Positions 8,015 to 19,285 of a stretch of 23,467 nucleotides of DNA are shown here, piece after piece. The position numbers were made by a program, and so were the translations under genes. The DNA is taken from the NCBI GenBank assembly GCA_040380145.1, contig JBEIJQ010000027.1, forward strand, positions 1-23,467, in the 5' to 3' direction. Below the pieces are notes generated by a model. The model had not been told where the DNA came from. It worked only from the letters and a program-made list of their open reading frames with translations, and did not search any database. How positions within the stretch are numbered: position 1 is the first letter of the stretch; the number at the start of each line of letters is the position of its first letter. The DNA is from JBEIJQ01 sp040380145 (GTDB lineage Bacteria; Bacteroidota; Bacteroidia; Chitinophagales; Saprospiraceae).

Positions 8015-8896
8015 TCACTCATACCCGAAATTTTTCAGGTGCTTGTCGCTGTCGCGCCAGTTGTCCCGCACCTTGACGAAGAGTTCGAGATAGACCTTTT
8101 TTTCCAAAAAGACTTCGAGATCCTTGCGGGCTTCCATGCCCACTCGTTTGATGTCGCGTCCGCCGGGCCCGATGAGGATGTTTTTTTGGGATTCGCGCAT
8201 GGCGAAGAGGATCGCGCGGATTCGGATAAGCGGCTTTTCTTCGTCCTCTTGGAACGCTTCCACGGCAACTTCCACGCTGTAGGGGATTTCGTCGCGGTAA
8301 AACATCAGCACCTTTTCGCGGACGATCTCCGACACGAAAAAGCGCTCGGGCTTGTCGGTCAACTGATCCTTGGGATAGTATTCCGGACCTTCGGGCAACA
8401 GTTCCTGCAAGCGGGCAAAAAGTTTGTCCACATTGTCTTTGTGCAGGGCCGATATGCGGTAGGTTTCAGAAAAACCACCCAATTCTTTCCAAGCCGCCTC
8501 TTTTTCATCCAGCACATTTTCCTCTACCAAGTCCAACTTGTTCATCACCAAAATCTTGGGGCATTCCAGCCGCTGGATTTTGGGCAAAAGCGACAGGTTG
8601 GAGTCCACGGGTTCGGTGGTGTCCACCAGGAAGATCAGGATGTCGGCGTCCTCGAAGGCCTCGCGCACGAAGCGGTTCATGGCGTTGTGCATCCGATAGC
8701 GGGGCTGTTCCACGATACCGGGCGTATCGGAGAACACCATCTGGAAATCATCGCCGCTGACCAGCCCGATGATGCGGTGGCGGGTGGTCTGGGGCTTGCG
8801 CGTGATGATCGAGAGGCGCTCGCCCACAAAGGCGTTCATCAGCGTGGATTTGCCCGCGTTGGGCTTGCCGATGATATTGATGAATCCTGATTTCAT
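8015..8896 (-). CDS. era: GTPase Era, 16S rRNA-binding ribosome assembly factor
   Basis: Era binds the 3' end of 16S rRNA and aids 30S maturation. The 293-residue protein shows all GTPase motifs in order: G1 GKPNAGKST, the TTRHRI switch region, G3 DTPG, G4 NKLD and a G5-like ISAL. The C-terminal KH domain carries GPGGRDIKRVG and ends with the typical KVRDNWRDS segment. Length is normal. The ATG at 8896 is set by the MKSGFINIIGKPN start and overlaps the upstream desaturase stop by 4 nt (ATGA), suggesting translational coupling. It is the last gene of the thrS-nth-desaturase-era run. Confidence 0.97.
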   Translation of the reverse strand: MKSGFINIIGKPNAGKSTLMNAFVGERLSIITRKPQTTRHRIIGLVSGDDFQMVFSDTPGIVEQPRYRMHNAMNRFVREAFEDADILIFLVDTTEPVDSNLSLLPKIQRLECPKILVMNKLDLVEENVLDEKEAAWKELGGFSETYRISALHKDNVDKLFARLQELLPEGPEYYPKDQLTDKPERFFVSEIVREKVLMFYRDEIPYSVEVAVEAFQEDEEKPLIRIRAILFAMRESQKNILIGPGGRDIKRVGMEARKDLEVFLEKKVYLELFVKVRDNWRDSDKHLKNFGYE

Positions 8897-9759
8897 GCGG
8901 TTTCTTGAGCGGCCATGCGAGCGGCGCGCATATTGAACGATCTGAATTTGGGCACAAAGGCGCTCAAAATATAGGTGCGCACGATGAACCACCAGAAAGA
9001 CTGTTCGATCAGCGACGGATCGATCAGATGGGCGATTTTGGCGTGCTCGGCGGGCAATTCGCTCCAGTGCACATTGGCGCGTTCGTGGTGGGCGGTGTGG
9101 TATCCGTTGTTGAACAGGAAAAAGTTGACGCCCATGAAGTTGCGGGAGTGGTTGTAGGCGCTTTCCTCGTCGGTGTGGACATGCTGCACATAGTTGAACA
9201 CGAACACGGTGAAGGCCGAAACCTGCTGCGGGATGATGACATACAAAATGGCCCGCTGCCAGTCCAAGACCAGAAATGCCACGGTCCAAACCACCAGCAC
9301 GACCACTTGAAACCAGTTTTCGAAAAACTGCCGACGGTCGTTTTGGCGCAATTTGGCCATGTACGGAAACACGCTTTGGGTCATCTGGTGGTAGCCGCTC
9401 ACCGATGGATAGCTCAACAGCGATATCAGATGGTTCTCTTCGGTGTGGCGGTAGGTCACCGAACTGTCGCCGTCTTTATTGGTGAAGCGGTGGTGGTTCA
9501 TGTTGTGCGTCGGCATCCAGGTGAAAATGGGCACGCCATAGAAAGCGGTCAGCCACCAATCGGTGAGCATGTTGAGCGGTTTCCAGGTCCACATGTTGAT
9601 GTGCATATGGTTGTGGGTCATCACGGCCACTGAAACCGAGAAAAACAAGAAGGCGAGGTAGCTCAGCCAATGAAAGCCTTGGAGCCAGAGAGAACAGAAC
9701 AGGGCAGTCGTGACCACGATGTAGGCCACACTGCGCCAATCGGCGCGATAACGGAGCAT
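8893..9759 (-). CDS. Membrane fatty acid desaturase family protein
   Basis: A 288-residue integral membrane protein expected to be a di-iron, oxygen-dependent enzyme that desaturates or hydroxylates a lipid chain. The three histidine boxes are visible: HNHMH (residues 49-53), HNMNHH (85-90) and HTAHH (221-225), with a further HVH at 193-195. Hydrophobic segments lie around residues 11-48, 151-175 and 176-192. The exact substrate (acyl lipid, acyl-CoA or carotenoid-like) cannot be read from sequence. It starts at ATG 9759, 51 nt after nth, and its stop overlaps the era start. Confidence 0.88.
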   Translation of the reverse strand: MLRYRADWRSVAYIVVTTALFCSLWLQGFHWLSYLAFLFFSVSVAVMTHNHMHINMWTWKPLNMLTDWWLTAFYGVPIFTWMPTHNMNHHRFTNKDGDSSVTYRHTEENHLISLLSYPSVSGYHQMTQSVFPYMAKLRQNDRRQFFENWFQVVVLVVWTVAFLVLDWQRAILYVIIPQQVSAFTVFVFNYVQHVHTDEESAYNHSRNFMGVNFFLFNNGYHTAHHERANVHWSELPAEHAKIAHLIDPSLIEQSFWWFIVRTYILSAFVPKFRSFNMRAARMAAQETA

Positions 9760-9810
9760 AAGGTAAAGAGATGTGTTGATAAAAAAGCGAAGGTGCGGAA
9801 AAAAACGGAC

Positions 9811-10497
9811 TTATGGGCGTCCGGGGACGCCGAAACGAGAACAAATGGGGCAATTGTCGGGCCGGTGGCCCCGTGCCGGGCAATACTGTCTTCCGTAAAA
9901 AATGATCTGCAGGTGCAGTTTGTTCCAAAGATTTTCGGGAAAAAGGCGTTTCAGGTCGGCTTCGGTCTTTTCCACCGTTTTGCCGTCGCTCAGTCCCCAG
10001 CGGGCCGCGAGACGGTGGATGTGGGTGTCCACCGGAAAAGCCGGCACGCCGAAGGCCTGCGACATCACCACCGAGGCGGTCTTGTGCCCCACGCCGGGCA
10101 GCGCTTCGAGCGCTTCGAACGACGCGGGCACTTGTCCGCCGTATTTTTCCACCAAAATCCCCGAAAGTTCGTGGATGGCCCGGGACTTGCGCGGCGACAA
10201 TCCGCAGGGGCGGATAATCAGCCGGATGGCCTCCGGATCGAGGCGGACCATATCGGCGGGATTGTCGGCCAGGGCAAAGAGGGCCGGCGTCACCTGGTTG
10301 ACCCGCTCGTCGGTGCATTGAGCCGACAGCAGGACGGCCACCAACAGCGTGTAGTCGTCCCGATGGTGCAGGGGAACGGGCGTTTCGGGATAAAATCCCT
10401 CCAACAGAACGGCGATCTCCGCCGCCTTTTGTTTTTTGGCGGCGGAAACGCGCGGTGTTTTGGCGCCCTTGGAAAGCGTTTTTTTGGGAGCGGTCAT
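9811..10497 (-). CDS. nth: Endonuclease III (DNA glycosylase/AP lyase) with atypical cysteines
   Basis: Nth removes oxidised pyrimidines and nicks the resulting abasic site. The 228-residue protein has the helix-hairpin-helix LPGVGHKTA with catalytic Lys139 and the catalytic aspartate Asp157 in PVDTHIHR. The C-terminus would normally hold a 4Fe-4S cluster with spacing C-x6-C-x2-C-x5-C. Here the cysteines are C206, C216 and C219 (C-x9-C-x2-C). The first and third canonical positions align, the second and fourth are proline and phenylalanine, and one cysteine is new. The cluster may be lost or rearranged. The N-terminus has about 25 extra basic residues (KKTLSKGAKTPRVSAAKKQK). The gene starts 32 nt after the thrS stop. 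Confidence 0.94.
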   Translation of the reverse strand: MTAPKKTLSKGAKTPRVSAAKKQKAAEIAVLLEGFYPETPVPLHHRDDYTLLVAVLLSAQCTDERVNQVTPALFALADNPADMVRLDPEAIRLIIRPCGLSPRKSRAIHELSGILVEKYGGQVPASFEALEALPGVGHKTASVVMSQAFGVPAFPVDTHIHRLAARWGLSDGKTVEKTEADLKRLFPENLWNKLHLQIIFYGRQYCPARGHRPDNCPICSRFGVPGRP

Positions 10498-10529
10498 CGG
10501 AGGAGTCCGTCGAGCGGGCCGTCGGGCAA

Positions 10530-12347
10530 TCAGATCAGGGCCGTCATCGGCTCGCGCAGCATAGTACGATCTTTGATCTCGCGCAGCAGGTTGGCCGTGA
10601 AGTCTTCGAGCGACAGGGTTTCCTGTTGCTCGAAACCGTAACGGCGGAGCGTCACCGTGCGGTTTTCCGCCTCGTTTTTGCCGACGATCAGCAGATTGGG
10701 GATTTTTTTGACCGTGTTGGTGCGGATTTTTTTGTTGAACGAGTTGCTGCTCAGATCGGCGGTGGCGCGCACGAAATGGGTTCCCAGCATCTGGGCGATT
10801 TCCTGTGCATAGCCCTCGCATTCCTCGTTGACCGGGATCACGCACACCTGCGTGGGCGAGCACCAGGTCGGGAAAGCGCCCCCGTAGTATTCGATCAGGT
10901 AACTGATGAAGCGTTCGTGGGTGGACAGCGGAGCGCGGTGGATCACGATCGGCGCCTCTTCTTCGCCCTGCTCGTTGATGAAGCGCAAGTTGAAGTTTTT
11001 CTCGGCCAAAAAGTCCGCTTGGATGGTCGAAACGGTTTCCTCGCGGCCCATCAGGTTGCGGAACTGGATGTCGATCTTCGGGCCGTAGAACGCGGCCTCG
11101 CCTTCGCCCACGAAGTATTCCAGCCCGAGGTCGTCCATCACCTTGCGGAGCAGCGATTCGGCCTTTTCCCACATCTCGGGAGAGCCTTTGTATTTTTCCT
11201 TGTTTTCCTCGCCGCGCAGCGACAGGCGGAAGGAATAGTTGGACAATTTGAAAGTCTTGTACATTTCCATGTACATAGAGACGATGCGCTTGAATTCCTC
11301 CTCGAACTGCGACGGGGCCACATAGATGTGCGCGTCGTTCATCGTGAGGCAGCGCACGCGGAGCAGGCCGCTCACCTCGCCCGACTTTTCGTAGCGGTAG
11401 CAGGTGCCGTATTCGGCGAAGCGCACGGGCAGTTCGCGGTAACTGCGCGGACGGGCGCCGTACATCGTGTGGTGGAAGGGGCAGTTCATCGGCTTGAGGT
11501 AGTATTCCTCGGCCTCGTTTTCCTCGTCGGTGGACACGCGGAGCGGCGGGAACATCGAATCTTGGTACGCCGGCAGGTGCTGCGACTGCAGGAACAGTTT
11601 TTTGGTGGTCACATGGGGGGTGACCACGCGCTGGTAACCGTAGCGGAACTCCGTTTCCTTGGCGTATTTTTCGATTTCGTCGCGGATCACCGTGCCGTTG
11701 GGCATCCAAAGCGGGAGGCCCTTGCCCACCACATCGGAGAAGTAGAACAGTTCCAGTTCCTTGCCCAGCACTTTGTGGTCGAATTTTTCGGCCAGTTCGC
11801 GGCGTTTGAGAAATTCCGTGAGGCCCTCTTTTTGTTCGAAGGCCAATCCGTAGATCCTGGTCAGCTGCGGATTTTTCTCGCTGCCCAGCCAGTAGGCGCC
11901 GGCCAGCGTGTCGAGTTTGAAGCCGGTGAAGGGCAGTTCGCCGGTGTGGGCCACATGCCCGCCCTCGCAGAGATCCACGAAGGGCCCGTTTTTATAGAAA
12001 GAAAACGGCGCGGCTCCTTTGGAGATCAGCGTTTCGAGGGCCTGCTTTTTGAAAGTCTGGCCGGGCATATTGGCCTCGAGGTAGGCCAGCGCTTCTTGGC
12101 CATCGCTGGTCTCGAAGCGCTCGAAGGGCTGGTTTTCCTTGATGATCGCGCGCATCAGCGTCTGCAGCTCCTCGAAATCGGCATCGGTTATTTTTTGTCC
12201 GCCGAAGTCGAAATCGTAGTAAAAACCGTGATCGACGGGCGGTCCGAAACCCAGTTGGGCCCCGGGGAATTTCTTGAGGACGGCCTGTGCGAGCACATGC
12301 GCCAAAGAATGGCGGACGCGGTACAAGGGGGTGATGTTTTCTTTCAT
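10530..12347 (-). CDS. thrS: Threonyl-tRNA synthetase lacking the TGS domain
   Basis: ThrRS charges tRNA-Thr and edits mis-attached serine. The predicted 605-residue protein begins directly at the editing domain, with HSLAH at residues 13-17 and the second editing pair in DLCEGGH; the usual N-terminal TGS domain of about 60 residues is absent. The catalytic core has the zinc ligands in MNCPFH, MNDAHIY and APLSTHERF. Motif 2 is an unusual YRYEKSGEVSGLLRVRC and motif 3 lies near GGAFPTWCSPTQ. The anticodon-binding domain is complete at the C-terminus. The frame stays open upstream of ATG 12347, but those codons do not resemble TGS and run into the leuS start, so the short start is preferred. 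A promoter match lies 23 nt upstream. It heads the thrS-nth-desaturase-era run. Confidence 0.95.
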   Translation of the reverse strand: MKENITPLYRVRHSLAHVLAQAVLKKFPGAQLGFGPPVDHGFYYDFDFGGQKITDADFEELQTLMRAIIKENQPFERFETSDGQEALAYLEANMPGQTFKKQALETLISKGAAPFSFYKNGPFVDLCEGGHVAHTGELPFTGFKLDTLAGAYWLGSEKNPQLTRIYGLAFEQKEGLTEFLKRRELAEKFDHKVLGKELELFYFSDVVGKGLPLWMPNGTVIRDEIEKYAKETEFRYGYQRVVTPHVTTKKLFLQSQHLPAYQDSMFPPLRVSTDEENEAEEYYLKPMNCPFHHTMYGARPRSYRELPVRFAEYGTCYRYEKSGEVSGLLRVRCLTMNDAHIYVAPSQFEEEFKRIVSMYMEMYKTFKLSNYSFRLSLRGEENKEKYKGSPEMWEKAESLLRKVMDDLGLEYFVGEGEAAFYGPKIDIQFRNLMGREETVSTIQADFLAEKNFNLRFINEQGEEEAPIVIHRAPLSTHERFISYLIEYYGGAFPTWCSPTQVCVIPVNEECEGYAQEIAQMLGTHFVRATADLSSNSFNKKIRTNTVKKIPNLLIVGKNEAENRTVTLRRYGFEQQETLSLEDFTANLLREIKDRTMLREPMTALI

Positions 12348-12369
12348 ATCGGGGAAAAATAATTTTCCG

Positions 12370-12377
12370 CGAAGATA
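12370..12377 (-). promoter_or_regulatory. -7 promoter element for thrS
   Basis: TATCTTCG on the minus strand fits the TAnnTTCG variant and lies 22 nt upstream of the thrS ATG, giving a leader of only about 16 nt. That leaves no room for a T-box or other long leader control. Confidence 0.45.
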
Positions 12378-12443
12378 AGGCTTTGCCCCGAAATCCCAAG
12401 CCGAAGGGCGTGCCGTCGGGTCCCCGATTCCCGTTTTCTTTGC

Positions 12444-12451
12444 TACTTTTG
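12444..12451 (+). promoter_or_regulatory. -7 promoter element for leuS
   Basis: TACTTTTG matches TAnnTTTG and lies 65 nt before the leuS ATG, predicting a leader of about 59 nt. A good -33 TTG is not visible. Confidence 0.5.
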
Positions 12452-12489
12452 TACCCGTTTTTATTTTTTTCCCAAAAACCAAAAAGAAA

Positions 12490-12504
12490 GGGCGCACTGC
12501 GCCC
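12490..12504 (+). other. Small hairpin in the leuS leader
   Basis: GGGCGC (12490-12495) and GCGCCC (12499-12504) form a perfect 6-bp GC stem with loop ACT, 12 nt before the leuS ATG. It follows an AT-rich stretch and could affect translation initiation; no T run follows, so it is not a terminator. Confidence 0.4.
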
Positions 12505-12516
12505 GCAGCAGAAGCC

Positions 12517-15329
<2,813 letters not shown>

Positions 15330-15360
15330 TCCATTTTTTTTCAAAAAAAAACATACACAG

Positions 15361-15927
15361 GTGTACAAACTGGTTTTGGCCTCCCAATCGCCGCGCAGAC
15401 ACCTTCTGCTCAGAGAAATGGGCTTCGAATTCGAGGTGCGGACCCTCGACACGGAGGAAAGTTACCCCGACGATCTGCCCGCCGAGGCGGTGGCCGAATT
15501 CCTGGCCCGCAAAAAAGCGCACGCCCTGCGCGAGACCCTCGCCCCGGGCGAACTGCTGCTGGCCTCCGATACCACGGTCGTGCTCGAGGGGCAGGTGTAC
15601 AACAAGCCCGCCGATTACGGAGACGCCCTGCGCATCCTCGGCGAACTGTCCGGCAAAACGCACACGGTCTATACGGGCGTGTGCCTCTTGGCCCTCGACC
15701 TCGAACGCTCTTTCTGCGAGGCTTCGCGGGTTTTTTTCAAACCCATCGGAGAAGAAGCGATGCGCTTTTACCTCGACCGCTACAAGCCCTACGACAAGGC
15801 CGGCTCCTATGCCACGCAAGAGTGGATCGGGCTCACGCACATCGAGCGCATCGAAGGTTCCTACACCAACATCATGGGATTGCCCACCCAGCGTTTGTAC
15901 GATGAACTGAAATCCCTCGGCTGCTGA
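15361..15927 (+). CDS. maf: Maf-family nucleoside triphosphate pyrophosphatase
   Basis: Maf proteins hydrolyse non-canonical or dTTP/UTP nucleotides to monophosphates and have been linked to septum inhibition. The 188-residue protein has the N-terminal LASQSPRRHLLLREMGFEF signature, the catalytic aspartate in ASDTTVV, a VYTGVCLL strand, and DKAGSYATQ near the C-terminus, pointing to the YhdE (dTTP/UTP) subgroup. The start is GTG 15361, 31 nt after leuS. Immediately upstream is an unusual run of eight T, one C and nine A. Confidence 0.95.
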   Translation: MYKLVLASQSPRRHLLLREMGFEFEVRTLDTEESYPDDLPAEAVAEFLARKKAHALRETLAPGELLLASDTTVVLEGQVYNKPADYGDALRILGELSGKTHTVYTGVCLLALDLERSFCEASRVFFKPIGEEAMRFYLDRYKPYDKAGSYATQEWIGLTHIERIEGSYTNIMGLPTQRLYDELKSLGC

Positions 15928-15944
15928 TTTTTTTTAGAAAAAAT

Positions 15945-16760
15945 ATGAAAAAACTCGTTTTCGGCGCGCTTTTCTTGTTGACCGCCACCCTCCGCGCCCA
16001 ACTGATCCCTTATGTGGGCAACCTGACAGAACAAACGGCCAAGCACGAGATTTTTCTGAAAAACAAAATAAAGACCCTCGAAGAATACAGCGTGGAAGAC
16101 GAGACCGTACCGCTGCGCAACGGCACCTGGACCGGCCGCAGGACCTTCGATCGGCAGGGCCGCTTGACCGAATGGATCCACACGCCCGACAAAGGTCCGG
16201 GGCGGCCGCGCACCGATACGGTCAGAACGAGTTTTTTTTATCTGGAAAACGGACTGCTCGAAAAATATGTCCTTTCGACCGATCGAAACACACAGCCCAC
16301 CGTGGTGATGTTCCAATACGACGATCTATTCCGCCCCATCCGAGAATTCGTCTCCTCGGCCGATCCGCGGGAATACGAGTACATTTATGACGACCGGGGG
16401 TGGCTGTTGGAAAAAAGGGGATCCACGGCCTTTCCATTGTTCGACGAAAAGGGCCACTCGCTCGACACCACTGTCTGGGCTCCCATCGACCGCTACCGCT
16501 ACACTTTCGATGCCAAAGGACGACTTTCGAAGTACGAGCTGGAGCAGACGGAAGTCATCCTCCAATACTACCTGTACGAGTACGCCGACGAGGGCCGCAC
16601 GATCATCGGGCAGTTGTATTATCCGGGACTGAACATGCCACTGGTCTTGGAAACGACCTTTTACCTCGACAACGGGCTCAACCTGAAAAGGACCGTCCAA
16701 GACCTTCGCTTCGGGGACGGCCACCAAGCCATGTACAAATACGACGCTATCCGATACTGA
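15945..16760 (+). CDS. Exported protein of unknown function with YD/RHS-like strands
   Basis: A 271-residue protein that I do not recognise by name. It has a clear signal peptide (MKKLVFGALFLLTATLRA, cleavage before QLIPY), so it is periplasmic or in the outer membrane. The mature part is rich in aromatic and charged residues and contains repeated strand-turn units such as FQYDDLFRPI, YIYDDRGWLLEK, YTFDAKGRLSKY and YKYDAIRY. These resemble the YD-type repeats of RHS proteins or simple beta-solenoids common in exported Bacteroidota proteins. There is no lipobox or T9SS tail. It lies 17 nt after maf and 8 nt before pyrF, which implies co-transcription but not a shared pathway. Confidence 0.82.
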   Translation: MKKLVFGALFLLTATLRAQLIPYVGNLTEQTAKHEIFLKNKIKTLEEYSVEDETVPLRNGTWTGRRTFDRQGRLTEWIHTPDKGPGRPRTDTVRTSFFYLENGLLEKYVLSTDRNTQPTVVMFQYDDLFRPIREFVSSADPREYEYIYDDRGWLLEKRGSTAFPLFDEKGHSLDTTVWAPIDRYRYTFDAKGRLSKYELEQTEVILQYYLYEYADEGRTIIGQLYYPGLNMPLVLETTFYLDNGLNLKRTVQDLRFGDGHQAMYKYDAIRY

Positions 16761-16768
16761 CCAGAGCC

Positions 16769-17572
16769 ATGTCCAAGATCCATACCCCCGATACCCTGCA
16801 CCGACAGATCCTCTCGAAAGGCTCCTGCCTTTGCGTGGGCCTCGACACCGATCCGGCGCGCCTGCCCAAACATCTGTTGAGGTGTGAAGACCCCGTTTTC
16901 GAGTTCAACAAACAGATCATCGACGCCACCAAAGATCTCTGCGTGGCCTACAAACCCAATTTGGCTTTTTACGAAGCACAGGGGCTGTCGGGTTGGCGCT
17001 CGCTGGAGCGCACGCTGGCGTACATACCGGAGGAGCATTTCGTGATCGCCGATGCCAAACGCGGCGACATCGGCAACACCTCGCGCCTCTACGCGCGGGC
17101 CTTTTTCGAGGCGCTGCCCAACATCGACGCCCTCACGGTGGCCCCGTACATGGGCGAAGATTCGGTGACGCCCTTTTTGGCCTACCCCGGCAAGTGGGTC
17201 ATCGTGTTGGCCCTCACCTCCAATCCCGGCAGTTCGGATTTCCAACGCACGCCCCAAGAAAACGGCGAGCCTCTGTGGGAAAAAGTCCTGCGCCGATGCG
17301 CCGAATGGGCCCCCGCCGAGCAGATGATGTTCGTGGTCGGCGCCACCCATCCGGAAACCTTTGCCGAGGTGCGCCGGATCGTTCCCGACCATTTCCTGCT
17401 GGTGCCCGGCGTGGGCGCACAGGGCGGCGACATGGAAACCGTGCTGGGCTATGGCCGAAACGAACGCACTGGACTGTTGATCAATGTTTCGCGCGATATT
17501 CTCTACGCTTCCGACGGCGAAGATTTCGCCGAAAAAGCCCGCGAAAAAGCCCTCCTTTATCGGATGTGCTGA
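16769..17572 (+). CDS. pyrF: Orotidine 5'-phosphate decarboxylase (type 2)
   Basis: PyrF decarboxylates OMP to UMP, the last step of de novo pyrimidine synthesis. The 267-residue length and sequence fit the longer subfamily 2: CVGLDTDP near residue 22, YKPNLAFYE, the active-site stretch IADAKRGDIGNTS with catalytic Lys97, and VPGVGAQGGD in the phosphate-binding loop. The ATG at 16769 follows the upstream stop by 8 nt. Its last 16 nt overlap the end of the convergent membrane-protein gene, so no separate terminator fits between them. Confidence 0.97.
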   Translation: MSKIHTPDTLHRQILSKGSCLCVGLDTDPARLPKHLLRCEDPVFEFNKQIIDATKDLCVAYKPNLAFYEAQGLSGWRSLERTLAYIPEEHFVIADAKRGDIGNTSRLYARAFFEALPNIDALTVAPYMGEDSVTPFLAYPGKWVIVLALTSNPGSSDFQRTPQENGEPLWEKVLRRCAEWAPAEQMMFVVGATHPETFAEVRRIVPDHFLLVPGVGAQGGDMETVLGYGRNERTGLLINVSRDILYASDGEDFAEKAREKALLYRMC

Positions 17573-18795
17573 TCGGGCGCCCCGCCCGCCAGTTCGCTGC
17601 ACGGGATCCGCACCGAGCGTTTTTCGGCCCACCGGGGAAACCAAGTGATCTCCAATCCACGGGTCATTCTATCTTTTGCGCAAGCGCAAAAATCCTTGGA
17701 AAAACGCTTGTACAGTTCGGGGCCGGCATAAACGGGCACCCGCAGTGCCGCGCTGCTCCATTCGTCGAGGTACAGGATCTTTTGATCGGGACGTGCCACC
17801 CGCTGGGCGGTTCGGGAAAGACAGTTCCGTGGCATATCGCCATCTTCCCAGTACCAGAGCGCTTCCACATTCGTGCCGGAGTACATGCACAGCGAAAAGG
17901 CGGGGGGCAGTTTTTCCAACAGGTACAACGCCGGCAAAGCACCCAACAGCGTCGTCACCACCCACTGCGGCGCGTGGCGCCACCGGAACCGGGCGCTTCC
18001 TCCGCGGGGGCCGAACAACAGGACGGCCATCGCCATCATCTGCAGGTTCCACGGCCACACCACATGGTTCCAGTTGTCTCGCACGAGCAGTGCCAAGATC
18101 AGCAGGTGCATCGCCAGAATGCCGACCAGCGCCCCGCGACGGGGCCAAACGAACGGCAGGAGCAGCCCCAGGGCAAACAAGGCCTCGGCGATCCCGAGTC
18201 CCAGTGCCCAGGTGTACGACTGTCCGAGTGGTTCGGTGGCCGGAAAAATACCGGTCAGCCATTCGAACACATTTTCCCGGAAATGCCCGTTCAATTTGTG
18301 CAGGCCGCTCCACAGATAGGTGAAAACCATCAGCCATCGGATCGGCTGCAGGGAATTTCCCGGCGCTGCGGACCAATTTTTTTCCGCGAAAAAAAGAAAA
18401 AATAGACCGAAAAGCAGGAAATCCTGGTAAACCCAAGGCTGCAGCCGGTTCACATCTTCCAAGACCAACACCGGAAGCAAAACAAGCAAGCCTCCCATGG
18501 TCCAACGGAAAAAACGGACCGGCAGTACGGTTGTTGCCAGCAGCGCGGCGGCAGCGGCGGCGAACAGACCAAAAGAAACGGCATCCGGAAAATCCAGCGG
18601 CAGGATCTCAAAAGGGGGCCATTTCGGGAAATCGCGGGGGCCGAGGCCCCAGAGCGGTCCGGAAACGACCATCTGGCCCAGCATCGAGGCTGAAACGATG
18701 CGGGCCAGCAAGGCCATCAGCAATTTTTCATCGGAAAAAATCCGCGTCCAAAAGCCCTGCGCCCGGAAAACCGTTTGTCCGGAAGGAGCGGTCAC
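17557..18795 (-). CDS. Multi-pass membrane protein, HTTM/DoxX-like
   Basis: A 412-residue membrane protein of uncertain function. The first 290 residues hold about eight hydrophobic segments, including MVFTYLWSGLHKLNGHF, reminiscent of HTTM (vitamin K carboxylase-like) or DoxX-like proteins. The last 110 residues are soluble and contain a CxC pair (KDFCACAKD). I see no vitamin K carboxylase active-site pattern that I can assign. The start is taken as GTG 18795, which overlaps the lipoprotein stop (GTGA); the first Met in frame is Met30 of this product, already inside a membrane segment. The gene converges on and overlaps pyrF by 16 nt. Pairing with a lipoprotein suggests a two-part envelope unit. 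Confidence 0.78.
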   Translation of the reverse strand: MTAPSGQTVFRAQGFWTRIFSDEKLLMALLARIVSASMLGQMVVSGPLWGLGPRDFPKWPPFEILPLDFPDAVSFGLFAAAAAALLATTVLPVRFFRWTMGGLLVLLPVLVLEDVNRLQPWVYQDFLLFGLFFLFFAEKNWSAAPGNSLQPIRWLMVFTYLWSGLHKLNGHFRENVFEWLTGIFPATEPLGQSYTWALGLGIAEALFALGLLLPFVWPRRGALVGILAMHLLILALLVRDNWNHVVWPWNLQMMAMAVLLFGPRGGSARFRWRHAPQWVVTTLLGALPALYLLEKLPPAFSLCMYSGTNVEALWYWEDGDMPRNCLSRTAQRVARPDQKILYLDEWSSAALRVPVYAGPELYKRFSKDFCACAKDRMTRGLEITWFPRWAEKRSVRIPCSELAGGAPDQHIR

Positions 18796-19235
18796 AGGTA
18801 GGAAACCGAGAACGAGCCGTCGGTCAGGGAAATGGTGTTTCCGCCGACATTGAGCGCGCTGAAGGAGAATGTTCCCTTGATTTCTTTGCGGGCCTGGTCG
18901 TGCTCCTCGATCGTCAAATTGCCGCTGACGGCAGAATAGATGTTCACGCCGTCGGGCTTGTATTGGGCCGAGTAACTGCCGACCGCGCTCAGGCTGTAAT
19001 CGCCCGGTTGGATATCGGCGGGCACCAGAATGTTGACCACTGTGCCGCCGTTCAGCGAAGAGCCCGCAATGGTCAGGCGACCGGCCAATGCCGTGCCGGT
19101 CGAAACGGCCGAAGACCAGTTGGTGCCGTCCACGGAAACCCGCAGATAAGATGTGAGGACATCGGTCACTTTGTTGCAGCTGCCGAAGCCGGTGCCCAGC
19201 GCGAGGCAAACCAGCAGAATAGATAGGCTTCTCAT
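18792..19235 (-). CDS. Small lipoprotein, beta-rich, unknown function
   Basis: A 147-residue protein with a lipoprotein signal peptide: MRSLSILLVCLALGTGFGSC, the cysteine at 20 being the lipidation site. The mature part is Gly, Ser, Thr and Val-rich and looks like a beta-sandwich; the C-terminus, KGTFSFSALN...TDGSFSVSYL, resembles that of small Bacteroidota lipoproteins of the DUF6252 kind, though this is from memory. ATG 19235 is the only sensible start, with a good promoter 51 nt upstream. Its stop overlaps the start of the membrane-protein gene by 4 nt. Confidence 0.83.
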   Translation of the reverse strand: MRSLSILLVCLALGTGFGSCNKVTDVLTSYLRVSVDGTNWSSAVSTGTALAGRLTIAGSSLNGGTVVNILVPADIQPGDYSLSAVGSYSAQYKPDGVNIYSAVSGNLTIEEHDQARKEIKGTFSFSALNVGGNTISLTDGSFSVSYL

Positions 19236-19285
19236 GGGATGCGGATGTTTGGAGGGTGCTGAAAAGAGGTGTTTTCCAGTTGCGA

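Noticed and set aside
10455..12362. A 635-codon plus-strand frame opposite thrS
   Set aside because: It is the antisense shadow of thrS, whose minus-strand product has all ThrRS motifs.
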